Source: an uncultured Prevotella sp.
GTDB taxonomy: Bacteria; Bacteroidota; Bacteroidia; Bacteroidales; Bacteroidaceae
Reading direction: 5' to 3'
Assembly: GCA_900554695.1 (NCBI GenBank)
Contig: USHV01000007.1
Span: 34,485-98,484, forward strand
DNA: 64,000 nucleotides
Part shown: piece after piece, positions 33,690-43,024 of the stretch
Position numbering within the stretch: the first letter of the stretch is position 1
Layout: each line of letters opens with the position of its first letter
Position numbers and translations under genes: made by a program
The notes under the pieces: model-generated
What the model saw: only the letters and a program-made list of their open reading frames with translations
The model's database searches: none
What the model was told of the DNA's origin: nothing

Positions 33690-36600
33690 TCAGCGTCTTC
33701 CCGACTTCTTGCTGAGGTCGAGAATGCGCACGTTTCTGAACATTATGCCCGGACCGTGACCGCAGAAGCTGATGTAGCCTTCTTTGTTGAAGAGGCCCGG
33801 ATGGTTCTTGTGGTCCACGGTGTAGGGATTGTGGTCGCTGCCGTCTGGTGCTACGTTATGGCCCTTGCATGCCTTGCGTATGTCGCCGTCGAGTATCACC
33901 TTGCCGTTGACGGTCACCTTGACGCGGTCGCCTACGACGCGTATCTCCTCAGAATACCATGTTCCCACCTTATCGAACTTGACGTGCTCTGGTACTATAA
34001 TGCCGTAGACGGCACCGTGCTGCTGGTAGGGCTTCAGACCGTTGTATATCGGATCGTCGTGGTCGAGAATCTGTATCTCCATGCCGTCGTAGGCGGCGTC
34101 GGTGCCGAGATTGGTTCTCACGCCCACGCCGTTGTTCACTCCCGGAGTGTCGAAACAGAAATCGAAGCGCAGCACGAAGTCGCTGTACTTCTTCTTTGTG
34201 TAGAGGTTGCCGCTGCCACCATAGTTTGCCGTGACGTATATGTTGCCGTTCTGCGGTACGTAGTTGGTGGTGTTGCCCTGCCATTTGTCGAGCGAGCGGC
34301 CGTCGAACAGCACCTCATAGCCTTGCTTCTGCTCGTCGGCAGAAAGCCGGAACACTGGAGTGGAGGGCAGTTTGCGGATGCGTGTATATCTCACAATGAG
34401 CGAGTCGTTACCTGCCTGGAAGCCGATGCCGCCTACAGCGTTAATACTCTTGCCCTCTTTCGGGTTCGTGAGCACTGCGTTTGTGATGAGTTCCTTGCCG
34501 TTGACACTTACGAACACGCGGTCGTCAACCACCTTTATGTCGGCTGAGTTCCACTCTCCCACGTTGCTGTACGGATGCCACTGCTGGCCTTCGCCGTAGA
34601 GTTTGACTCCCTTCTCACGGTCGAATGTGAGTACGGACATGTCGCGCAGGCTTACCTCGAGCTTGTCACCGCTCTTCCAGTCGAAGCTGAGGTCGAAGTT
34701 CTCGAAGTTCTCTTTCATCTTCCAGTAGCCGCGGAAGTTCATCTTTGTCCTGCCTGTTGACAGCGAATATCCTGTTGCCGAGCGTTTGGCGAGCAGTCCT
34801 TTTATCTGGTCGACGGCGTATCCCGCGTCGTGGTTCTCCACTTGTCGGATGTATGTCGATATACACTGCTCGAGCATTTCCTTCACGTGTCTGCCGCCGT
34901 TGAAGTCGTCGTGTGCTGCAACGATGTCCTTGATACATTCCGCTGACACGTCTGCATACTCGTTGGTATCATAATATTTTCTCATGTAACCGAGTGCCTG
35001 GAGAGTCTGTGTCTGGCCTATGGCCTCGAGGAAACGGTTGCCGAGCGATACGGACGGGCCGCTCTCCATGCCTGCGACGAGCATCAGATAGCGTTCCACC
35101 GGCGTTGCCTCTACGGTAGAGGCAAGGTCGAGATAGCGTGCGAGTATCTTGTCCTTCGCCTCGCCTTTATGCTTGTCTTTTGCCATGTCGAGCAGTATGG
35201 GCAGCATCTTTATGTTTTTCACGTCGAGCAGTGCAGCCTGTGCCTCGCTGTTTCCGGCCTGCTGGAGTATCTGTATGGCCTCGTCGGCGTTGGTGTTTGC
35301 TATTATCCGGTAGTAGCGGGCGGGCTTGGCCGATGCGTCCATGGCTTTTTTAGTCATTTCGAAAGCCTTTTCAGGTGTTGACTTACGGTTGATTATGATT
35401 ATCGCGTCCTGCAGTTTCGCTGCCGATTCTTCGTCAGCTTTGTCGAGCATTGCGAACAGACGGCCGAGCTCGTCAGGACCAGCCACGTGACCGAGAGCGT
35501 CGAGTGCGGCGGCGCTTATGTCCTTATCGTCAGAAGAAGTGAGTGCCAGCACCTTGTCGAAGGCGTTGCGTATGGCACGCTTCGATACTATTTGAAGTGA
35601 GTTTATCACCACTTTCTTGTCGTCGGAATTGAGTGCCTGCACCATGGCTTCGCGCAGATCGCCGTTGAAGAAGTACAGCGCGTTCTTCGCCTCTTCGGCG
35701 TTCTGTGTGCCAAGCATGGCTACGAGAGCCTTCAGCGACTGTTCTCCGCCGAGCTTGGCAGCAGCTGTTATCGACTCCGAAAGCAGTGTTCCACTGCTCT
35801 TCTTCAGCTTCTTCAGCACCACGTCGGTGTAGTTCTGTGCGTTGGCAATGCCTATCCAGCGCACCACGTCGGTCTGTCCGTCGTACGAGAGGTGCGACAT
35901 TGCCTTTGCCATAGCGTCGAGAGCGGTAGGTCCGCAATATTTTAGACCAAACTCAAGAGCGGTGTTTCGGTATTCGGCATCGCGGTCGCGGAGGGCTTTG
36001 GTCATTGTGGATATGCCCTCAGTGCCTTCAGCCCTGAGCTCCAGACGCAGGCCGGCACATCTTACAGCAGATGTTTCCGACTTGGTGAGTTGCTTTGCCT
36101 CCTTGGCCACAAGCTCTTTGTTGTCGTCGCACAGGCGGTCGAGCATGGCGATGAAGGCATCCGTTGCGTGAGTCTTTTCGGGTTTATAGCCGGCAGCCTG
36201 AGCAGCATCGGCAAGTACAGGGAGCTTGTCAGCCGGGGCGACGGCAGCCATCGCGTCGTATATCTCTGCGGTTGTTGTGGCGTCGGCATCGCTGAGCCAT
36301 GAAACGAGAAGATCGTCGCAGCCGGTCAGTCTGCACGCTTTTATTACCTTGGCGAGCGATAAGTGGTCGGCGTCTGAGGTTCTTACGAATTCGGTCAACT
36401 CGTTTCCGGCATCTTTCATCTTGCATAATGAGGCCAGCACCAGGCTGCTCACGTCCTTGTCCTGTGCATATCTGAGGAGGAAGGATATGTCTTCGGCCGT
36501 GGCACAATTGACAAGTTCGGACATCAGGAAGTTCTTCTTGCGTGCGTTTGTGCTTCTGTCGATGGCGAGTTTCAGGCCTTCGCGTATCTCAGCTCTGTAT

Positions 36601-36896
36601 TTCTGGCCCACCTGAGTGGTGACAAAACTTGACAGACCACCCAGCGCATACTCGCCGGCCGAGGCGTTGTTGTCTTCATAATTCATCGTTGAGGCTATCT
36701 GCAGCACGCCTGCACTTCCCGTGGCAGCCATCTCTGCCATGAGTCGGTTGAACGATTCGCTGTCTTTGGCAGGCATCTGTGCCAGTGCGTCGGCGATGAC
36801 TGTCTCAGGCGTTCTGTTCCTGCTGTCGGTCTGCGCAATGCTTTGTGTCTGTGCCAACAGGAATACCGCAATTAGGATAATCAGGTATTTTTTCAT
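33690..36896 (-). CDS. Giant secreted HEAT-repeat protein with two 3-keto-disaccharide hydrolase (DUF1080) domains
   Basis: 1068 aa, signal peptide to about residue 22 (LIILIAVFLLAQTQSIAQ). Residues about 30-640 are repeated helical pairs of HEAT/armadillo type (for example ALDALGHVAGPDELGRLFAML). Two concanavalin-like DUF1080 domains follow: one around 655-850 (NFRGYWKMKENFENFDLSFDW) and one around 860-1060 (YEVLFDGRSLDKWQGN, DFVLRFDFCFDTPGVNNGVG, QQHGAVYGIIVPEH). DUF1080 enzymes act on 3-keto-glycosides. The gene is 73 bases behind a Tat-signal Gfo/Idh/MocA oxidoreductase and likely cotranscribed with it. The first DUF1080 domain lacks the clear LFDG start and may be inactive. Confidence 0.88.
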   Translation of the reverse strand: MKKYLIILIAVFLLAQTQSIAQTDSRNRTPETVIADALAQMPAKDSESFNRLMAEMAATGSAGVLQIASTMNYEDNNASAGEYALGGLSSFVTTQVGQKYRAEIREGLKLAIDRSTNARKKNFLMSELVNCATAEDISFLLRYAQDKDVSSLVLASLCKMKDAGNELTEFVRTSDADHLSLAKVIKACRLTGCDDLLVSWLSDADATTTAEIYDAMAAVAPADKLPVLADAAQAAGYKPEKTHATDAFIAMLDRLCDDNKELVAKEAKQLTKSETSAVRCAGLRLELRAEGTEGISTMTKALRDRDAEYRNTALEFGLKYCGPTALDAMAKAMSHLSYDGQTDVVRWIGIANAQNYTDVVLKKLKKSSGTLLSESITAAAKLGGEQSLKALVAMLGTQNAEEAKNALYFFNGDLREAMVQALNSDDKKVVINSLQIVSKRAIRNAFDKVLALTSSDDKDISAAALDALGHVAGPDELGRLFAMLDKADEESAAKLQDAIIIINRKSTPEKAFEMTKKAMDASAKPARYYRIIANTNADEAIQILQQAGNSEAQAALLDVKNIKMLPILLDMAKDKHKGEAKDKILARYLDLASTVEATPVERYLMLVAGMESGPSVSLGNRFLEAIGQTQTLQALGYMRKYYDTNEYADVSAECIKDIVAAHDDFNGGRHVKEMLEQCISTYIRQVENHDAGYAVDQIKGLLAKRSATGYSLSTGRTKMNFRGYWKMKENFENFDLSFDWKSGDKLEVSLRDMSVLTFDREKGVKLYGEGQQWHPYSNVGEWNSADIKVVDDRVFVSVNGKELITNAVLTNPKEGKSINAVGGIGFQAGNDSLIVRYTRIRKLPSTPVFRLSADEQKQGYEVLFDGRSLDKWQGNTTNYVPQNGNIYVTANYGGSGNLYTKKKYSDFVLRFDFCFDTPGVNNGVGVRTNLGTDAAYDGMEIQILDHDDPIYNGLKPYQQHGAVYGIIVPEHVKFDKVGTWYSEEIRVVGDRVKVTVNGKVILDGDIRKACKGHNVAPDGSDHNPYTVDHKNHPGLFNKEGYISFCGHGPGIMFRNVRILDLSKKSGRR

Positions 36897-36969
36897 TTTT
36901 CTTTTAGTTGTGTAAAGTACAATATCGTTATGGTTATGTGTTTGAATTCATTTTTTTCGGTGTGTGACA

Positions 36970-38256
36970 TCACAGGTGCCACTGTCCGCGCATAGGCTGA
37001 TCGACAAGTGCATTGGCTGCGTCGTCGTTGACAAACAGTTGCGTCTTCGGGTCGAAGTTGAGCACACTGCGGTTCAGTCTCAGTGCCACGGCACCCATGT
37101 TTACGAGCGTACAGCTGCGATGACCGTTCTCTTCGTTGAGCGCGAATTTCTTTCTTGTGTGTATGCAGTCTATGAAATCAGTGTTCTGCGGCACCGGATC
37201 GGGATATTCCGCGAGCTTGTTCATTATGTCGGGAATGGTACATTCGAATCCCTTATACACCTTTCCGTTCGGTCCTTCGATGTAAGCCGTCTTCTCGCTG
37301 CTCTCAAATCCCTCACCCTCGAGCACAATCTGGCAGCCGTCGTCGTAGGTGTATGTTATCTTGCGCCATATACCCACGGCGTCGGGATGCTGTTGTGGAG
37401 AATCCACTTCCACCTTAACCGGCGACGTATTGTCTTTTCCCAGGATATACTGCACGGGGTCCAGATAGTGCTGCCCCATATCAGTGAGTCCGCCACCGTC
37501 GTAGTCCCAATATCCGCGGAAGGTCTGGTGGGTGCGGTGTACGTTGTAAGGCTTGAACGGAGCCGGCCCGAGCCAGAAGTCATAGTCGAGCTCTTTCGGC
37601 ACAGGTTGAGTCTCAAGATTCTCCTTACCAACCCAGAAAAACTTCCACGCGAAGCCCGTTGAGCCCGACACGACAACCTTCAGCGGCCATCCCAACAGAC
37701 CACTGTCAACCAGCTTCTTCAGCGGCAGGACAGGCGTTCCGAGGCCGTAGAACGTGTCGGTGAATCTGAACCACGTGTTCAGACGGAATATTCTGTTATA
37801 TCGTTTCACCGCTTCCACCACGCGCTTTCCTTCGCCTATGGTGCGCGTCATAGGCTTTTCACACCATATATCCTTGCCGGCTTTCGCCGCCTCTATGGCC
37901 ATTATGGCGTGCCAATGGGGTGGCGTGGCGATGTGCACCACATCTACATTTGGGTCGGAGATCAGTTCCCTGAAATCGTGATAAGCCTTTACGTTCTCAC
38001 CGAATTTCTTTTTTGCCAGGTCAACAGATTGCGACAGATGGTTGCTGTCCACGTCGCAGAGAGCTACAAGGCGGCAGTGCTCGTCGCTTGTGAAGTGGTA
38101 TGACGAGCGTCCTATGCCGCCCGTTCCAATGATACCTTTAGTAAGCTGGTCGCTCGGAGCAATGTGTCCGTTGCCTCCAAGCACGTTGCGCGGGACGATG
38201 GAAAACAGTCCTATTCCGCCCAATGTTTTGAGAAAAGTGCGTCTGTTTGTCTTCAT
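36970..38256 (-). CDS. Tat-exported Gfo/Idh/MocA family oxidoreductase
   Basis: 428 aa. Tat signal NRRTFLKTLGGIGLFSIVP at residues 4-22. Rossmann domain from about residue 38 (GIIGTGGIGRSSYHF), the family block VHIATPPHWHAIMAIEAAKAGKDIWCEKPM with the lysine of the EKP motif, and the catalytic-domain DMGQHYLDPVQYIL (His). Such enzymes carry a tightly bound NAD and oxidise or reduce sugar hydroxyls. With the DUF1080 protein downstream it probably makes 3-keto-glycosides in the periplasm. Preceded by a TAAATTTG promoter element. Confidence 0.92.
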   Translation of the reverse strand: MKTNRRTFLKTLGGIGLFSIVPRNVLGGNGHIAPSDQLTKGIIGTGGIGRSSYHFTSDEHCRLVALCDVDSNHLSQSVDLAKKKFGENVKAYHDFRELISDPNVDVVHIATPPHWHAIMAIEAAKAGKDIWCEKPMTRTIGEGKRVVEAVKRYNRIFRLNTWFRFTDTFYGLGTPVLPLKKLVDSGLLGWPLKVVVSGSTGFAWKFFWVGKENLETQPVPKELDYDFWLGPAPFKPYNVHRTHQTFRGYWDYDGGGLTDMGQHYLDPVQYILGKDNTSPVKVEVDSPQQHPDAVGIWRKITYTYDDGCQIVLEGEGFESSEKTAYIEGPNGKVYKGFECTIPDIMNKLAEYPDPVPQNTDFIDCIHTRKKFALNEENGHRSCTLVNMGAVALRLNRSVLNFDPKTQLFVNDDAANALVDQPMRGQWHL

Positions 38257-38320
38257 TGTAATTGATTGTTAAAGTGACGGAGTGTTACATCCGTCGGTTG
38301 CAGCGATTTGGTTATATGTA

Positions 38321-38328
38321 CAAATTTA
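38321..38328 (-). promoter_or_regulatory. -7 element TAAATTTG for the oxidoreductase/HEAT-DUF1080 pair
   Basis: Exact TAnnTTTG match on the minus strand, 65 bases upstream of the start at 38256. The divergent gap 38257-38749 holds no other gene. Confidence 0.55.
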
Positions 38329-38630
38329 ATAATAAAAATCGTAACGGCATACAGCCTTGCGCCGTTTTTTTGCTTATTGTGCCTTTCATGTATGTTTGAT
38401 TGCTGTCAGGCAGTGTATGTTCATGCGTACAACGCATCGCGGACGACAGATGAGAAGGGGATGATATGGCGCATGTCGAGTCATACTTTCGTCACAAACG
38501 GTCTGTAAAATTGTCCACACCGACAGGTGTTTTTGTTTATAATACAGGATAAAAAGTCAAAAGTTGCGATAATATTTTATATTTTTGAATTTTTGACATG
38601 TTGCAAACGGTTCTTTAGCAAATTAATGCT

Positions 38631-38638
38631 TATTTTTG
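38631..38638 (+). promoter_or_regulatory. -7 element TATTTTTG for the 670-aa gene
   Basis: Exact TAnnTTTG match, about 110 bases before the ATG at 38750; an imperfect TTTAG lies near the -33 position. Confidence 0.45.
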
Positions 38639-38749
38639 TAAAGCATAATGACAATCTGAGAACATTATGCATACGCACAGCCGCAAGAGTGGCGGCATGG
38701 ATAGAAAACACTGACATAGACAACAAATAAAAACACAAAACTAAAAACA

Positions 38750-40762
38750 ATGAGAATTTTTTCAAGGACTTTCTTGTGCGCCGTCCTACTGGCGGTTGTG
38801 CAATCCGGCTATGCGGCGGATATTGTATCGCACATCAGTATCAAGCAGCCTGGCAATCGGGCAGTAACCTATGAACTTAAGGAACAGGGCAACAAGCTGG
38901 TCGCCGACGCCGCTCTGCCACTCACGATAAGCAAGAGTGTGAGCAACGTGGACGGCGAGGAGGTGGTGACACTCACCTTCACCGCCACCGGAACAACATA
39001 CTTCAACTTCGGTGCCGAGCTCAATACCGGCTACACCACCGACGATTGCGAGTTCTACATGCCGGGCTTCTGGTATCACCGCAACCTGCGTTCGCCTAAG
39101 GAGGCACCATCGTTCCACACATCAAAGAGCTGGAATTTCCGTGAAGACCGTCTTTCGTCGCCGCTCACCGGAGCATACGATTCGAAGACAGGCGAGGGCA
39201 CAACGGTGCTCCGTCAGGTGGAAAACGGCTGCGACGCGCTCGCCACTGCCGGTGAGGGCGAGATAATATTGTCAGGCAACACGTCGGTGGGCTATCTGGG
39301 ATTCGACAACGAGAGCGGAACGGCAAAGCTCACTTTCGGCTATCCTTACATAGAGACTCCGCGCCGTTACATCCGCAAGCTTACCCTTGCTCCTGCCGTT
39401 GAGGCTTTCGTCAAGATGGTGAAGGGCGAGACAAAGAGCGTGAGCTGGCGCATACGCAAGGTGAAGTCAGCCGACTACGGCGACTTCGTGGGCAAGACAT
39501 GGGAGTATTGTTTCGACCGTCTGAACCCGCAGCCGCTCACTCCGCTTTACACTCCCGAAAAGATGAAAGCAACGATGGCCAACTACTTCCGCAAGTCGTA
39601 TGTAAACAAATACGACCTGAAGTTCAACTCCGGCCACGGCCTGCGCTGCTCCGACTGCGAGCCTGCCACACTGATGCAGGTGGGTTTCTGCGGCCGCGTA
39701 CTGCTCAACGCGTTCAACGCTATAGAGTATGGTGAGGCCACCGGACAACAGGACCTCGTGAAGATAGGCAACGAGATATTCGACAGCTTCCTCGCACACG
39801 GATTCACGGCAAAGGGATATTTTTATGACGACCTGAACATGAACAACCCCATGCCGGCCGATAAGGACGTGGTACACTCAATACGTCAGCAGTCTGAAGG
39901 CGCTTACGCAGTGATGCACTATCTGAAATATGAGAAGAAGCACGGCCGCACACACAAGGAGTGGGAGAAGAAGATACGCACTCTGCTCGACAACTTCCTC
40001 ACCCTGCTCAACGAGGACGGCAGCTTCGCACGCAAGTTCCACGACGACGGTTCTGTGATAGACGGCAGCGGCGGAAGCACTCCTTCTGCCACATCGACGC
40101 TCGTAATGGGCTACAAATACTTCGGCGAAAAGAAATATCTGAAGGCAGCCGAGCGCACGGTTGACTATCTCGAGGCAAACATCATATCGAAGAGCGACTA
40201 CTTCTCTTCAACCCTCGACGCCAACTGCGAGGACAAGGAAGCAGCCATCAGTGCCGTCACCGCTACCTACTACATGGCAATGGTGACCAAGGGAAAGACA
40301 CGCAGCCACTACATAGACCTCTGCAAGAAGGCTTCATACTTCGCTCTCTCATGGTATTATCTGTGGGACGTGCCGTTCGCACAGGGTCAGATGCTCGGCG
40401 ATCTTGGATTTAAAAGCCGCGGATGGGGCAACGTGTCGGTGGAGAACAACCACATAGACGTATTCGTGTTCGAGCTGCCTCACATCCTGAAATGGCTGGG
40501 CGAGACTCTCGACGAGCCGCGCTACGGACAGATGTACAACGTCATCTACACATCGCTCAACCAGCTTCTGCCTGTCAAGGAGCGTCTGTGCGGCATCGGC
40601 GTAGAGGGATTCTATCCTGAGGTAGTGCAGCACACCACCTGGGACTACGGCCGCAACGGCAAGGGATTCTACAACGATATCTTTGCTCCGGGATGGACAG
40701 TGGCCTCGCTTTGGGAGCTTTATTCGCCCGAACGTACGGTGAACTTCCTCACAAAGAAATAA
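38750..40762 (+). CDS. Secreted (alpha/alpha)-barrel protein of unknown specificity
   Basis: 670 aa, signal peptide to about residue 22 (LLAVVQSGYAA). Residues about 25-240 are beta-rich. Residues about 250-660 contain repeated helix pairs with aromatic-lined loops (FNSGHGLRCSDCEPATLMQVGFCGRVLLN, SIRQQSEGAYAVMHYL, DGSGGSTPSATSTLVMGYKYFG, FYNDIFAPGWTVASLWELY). This resembles six-hairpin glycosidases such as GH88/GH105/GH127-type toroids, but I cannot place it in a family. Good candidates for catalytic acids are D/E in GLRCSDCEP and the GVEGFYPEV loop. Neighbours (GH43s, DUF1080s) make a glycosidase or lyase role likely. Confidence 0.75.
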   Translation: MRIFSRTFLCAVLLAVVQSGYAADIVSHISIKQPGNRAVTYELKEQGNKLVADAALPLTISKSVSNVDGEEVVTLTFTATGTTYFNFGAELNTGYTTDDCEFYMPGFWYHRNLRSPKEAPSFHTSKSWNFREDRLSSPLTGAYDSKTGEGTTVLRQVENGCDALATAGEGEIILSGNTSVGYLGFDNESGTAKLTFGYPYIETPRRYIRKLTLAPAVEAFVKMVKGETKSVSWRIRKVKSADYGDFVGKTWEYCFDRLNPQPLTPLYTPEKMKATMANYFRKSYVNKYDLKFNSGHGLRCSDCEPATLMQVGFCGRVLLNAFNAIEYGEATGQQDLVKIGNEIFDSFLAHGFTAKGYFYDDLNMNNPMPADKDVVHSIRQQSEGAYAVMHYLKYEKKHGRTHKEWEKKIRTLLDNFLTLLNEDGSFARKFHDDGSVIDGSGGSTPSATSTLVMGYKYFGEKKYLKAAERTVDYLEANIISKSDYFSSTLDANCEDKEAAISAVTATYYMAMVTKGKTRSHYIDLCKKASYFALSWYYLWDVPFAQGQMLGDLGFKSRGWGNVSVENNHIDVFVFELPHILKWLGETLDEPRYGQMYNVIYTSLNQLLPVKERLCGIGVEGFYPEVVQHTTWDYGRNGKGFYNDIFAPGWTVASLWELYSPERTVNFLTKK

Positions 40763-40785
40763 AACATAAGAAAACATAAACAGAA

Positions 40786-40864
40786 CCATGACCGGCATTG
40801 CGCCACTCACAGGCGACCGCGTAGAATAAGATAGCGCGGCGCCGGCGCCTGAAGCCGGTCATGG
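40786..40864. promoter_or_regulatory. 11-bp inverted repeat around the gap before the double GH43
   Basis: ccatgaccggc at 40786-40796 is the exact reverse complement of gccggtcatgg at 40854-40864. A gcgccggcgcc palindrome lies between them near 40838-40848. In RNA this could fold into one long stem in the leader of the GH43 gene. Confidence 0.4.
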
Positions 40865-40881
40865 CACATACAGACAAAATA

Positions 40882-42726
40882 ATGAAAAAACTAAGAATCT
40901 TATTGGCTTCTCTCGTGTTTTCGGTATCGGCCAACGCCCTCGCCGGCGACACTTACACCAATCCTGTGATAAACACAAGTCTGCCCGACCCGTCGGTGAT
41001 ACGTGCCGACGACGGTTATTTCTATCTTTACGCCACAGAGGATATACGCAACCTGCCGATATACCGCTCGCGCGATCTCGTTGACTGGCAGTTTGTCGGC
41101 ACGGCGTTCACGCCAGAGACGCGTCCGCAGTGGAACAAGGACGGAGGAATATGGGCGCCCGACATCAATAAGATAGGCGACAAGTATGTGCTCTACTACT
41201 CCAAATCGGTGTGGGGCGGCGAATGGACGTGCGGCATAGGAGTTGCCACCGCCGACCGTCCCGAAGGTCCGTTCACCGACCACGGCCCGCTGTTCATAAG
41301 CAAGGAGATAGGCGTGCAGAACAGCATCGACCAGTTCTTCATCGAGGACAACGGCCATAAATACCTGTTCTGGGGCTCGTTCCGCGGCATATACGGCATA
41401 GAGTTGTCCGACGACGGACTGTCGGTGAAGCCCGGAGCGGAGAAAAAGCAGATCTCGGGAACATTCATGGAAGGCACCTACATACACAAGCGCGGCAAAT
41501 ACTATTACCTGTTCGGATCGGCGGGAACATGCTGCGAGGGCGCGAAGAGCACCTATCGTGTCACCTACGGACGCTCCGAAAGCCTCTTCGGTCCGTATGT
41601 GGACAAGAAAGGACAGCGCCTGCTCGACAACCATTATGAGGTGCTGATACACGGCGACGACACATTTGTAGGCACGGGCCACAACGCCGAGTTCATAACC
41701 GACGACTACGGTCAGGACTGGATTCTATATCACGGCTACAAGAAAGCCGAGGCCGACGACGGCCGCGTGGTGTTCCTCAGCCGCGTGGATTGGAAGGACG
41801 GCTGGCCCGTGGTGGCTGGTGATGCGCCTGCCAAGGAATGTGAGAAACCGCGCTTCGGACAGATTTATCTTGCCGACCCGACCATATTCAGCGACAACGG
41901 TACATATTATCTGTATGGCACGTCGCCCCTGAGCAACAACGGCTTCTGGGTGTATAAGTCGAAAGACCTGCAGCACTGGGACGGTCCGGCAGGCGCCGTT
42001 GACGGCTACGCATTGTGGGGCAACACCTACGGCACAAAGGGATTCTGGGCTCCGCAGGTGTTCAAGTACGGTGGACGCTACGGTATGGCCTACACAGCCA
42101 ACGAACAGATAGCCATAGCTTGGGCCGACAGTCCGCTCGGACCGTTCGTGCAGGACGAGCCGGCCATGATTCCGGCGAAGACAAAGGAGATCGATCCATT
42201 CATATTCTTCGACGACGACGGCAAGAAATACATGTATCATGTGCGCCTTATCAATGGCAACCGCATATACGTGGCAGAGATGAACGACGACATGCGTTCG
42301 CTCAAAGAGGAGACCGCCCGCGAATGTATCTCGGTGAACAAGGACGGATGGGAGAACACCGAAAAGTCGAAGTGGGGCGTGAGCGAAGGCCCTACGGTGG
42401 TGAAATTGGACGGCACTTACTACATGTTCTATTCGTGCAACGACTATCGCAACATAAATTACGCCGTGGGTTATGCCACGGCCAAGTCGCCGCTCGGACC
42501 GTGGAAGAAACACAAGAAACCCATCATCTCGCGACAGCTTACGGGCGAGAACGGCACGGGGCACGGCGACCTGTTCCGCGATGCCGACGGACGCTGGATG
42601 TATGTGCTGCATACACACAACAGCAACTCGCAGGTGGGACCGCGCCGCACTGCCATTGTAGAGCTGAATAAGAAAGGCAAGAAGTTTGAGATGGTGCCCG
42701 GCTCGCTGAGATATATAGCGCGTTGA
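40882..42726 (+). CDS. Double-domain GH43 glycoside hydrolase
   Basis: 614 aa from ATG 40882, chosen because it starts the signal peptide (MKKLRILLASLVFSVSANALA); an ATG 21 bases upstream is also open. It has two five-bladed propellers, and both carry the GH43 triad. The first has DPSVIR (Asp base), NSIDQFF (Asp) and FMEGTY (Glu acid). The second has DPTIFS, EIDPFIF and SEGPTV. GH43 enzymes are inverting arabinofuranosidases, xylosidases or galactosidases. Two apparently active domains in one chain suggest different linkages of a branched pentose-containing glycan. Likely periplasmic. Confidence 0.92.
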   Translation: MKKLRILLASLVFSVSANALAGDTYTNPVINTSLPDPSVIRADDGYFYLYATEDIRNLPIYRSRDLVDWQFVGTAFTPETRPQWNKDGGIWAPDINKIGDKYVLYYSKSVWGGEWTCGIGVATADRPEGPFTDHGPLFISKEIGVQNSIDQFFIEDNGHKYLFWGSFRGIYGIELSDDGLSVKPGAEKKQISGTFMEGTYIHKRGKYYYLFGSAGTCCEGAKSTYRVTYGRSESLFGPYVDKKGQRLLDNHYEVLIHGDDTFVGTGHNAEFITDDYGQDWILYHGYKKAEADDGRVVFLSRVDWKDGWPVVAGDAPAKECEKPRFGQIYLADPTIFSDNGTYYLYGTSPLSNNGFWVYKSKDLQHWDGPAGAVDGYALWGNTYGTKGFWAPQVFKYGGRYGMAYTANEQIAIAWADSPLGPFVQDEPAMIPAKTKEIDPFIFFDDDGKKYMYHVRLINGNRIYVAEMNDDMRSLKEETARECISVNKDGWENTEKSKWGVSEGPTVVKLDGTYYMFYSCNDYRNINYAVGYATAKSPLGPWKKHKKPIISRQLTGENGTGHGDLFRDADGRWMYVLHTHNSNSQVGPRRTAIVELNKKGKKFEMVPGSLRYIAR

Positions 42727-42834
42727 GGCTTGCCGCATGTGCCCGTCTGACGGGTGGATGAACGCCTGTAGGCGTGTCTGCCCGCAGAATATGAGCCGGT
42801 GCAGGGGCACTTAATCAGAATACAGATAACGCAA

Positions 42835-42876
42835 GGGCGTCGTAGCAGACGGACATTCACGGTCTGCTACGGCGTC
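42835..42876. terminator. Hairpin downstream of the double GH43
   Basis: A 16-bp near-perfect stem (gggcgtcgtagcagac with gtctgctacggcgtcc) and 10-base loop, 109 bases after the stop. No long T run follows, so termination is uncertain. Confidence 0.4.
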
Positions 42877-43024
42877 CTTATCGTATGCCTGCGGTTGAGG
42901 CTGCGCTCGGAAAACGGTTTTGAAGGATGACCGTAATTGGTTTCAGCCGAGCCTGTCGTACCTTGGATGGAAAAGTGCGAATAAGGGAGTTTCTGCATAT
43001 TCATGCAAAATGAAAAGTAAAAAA

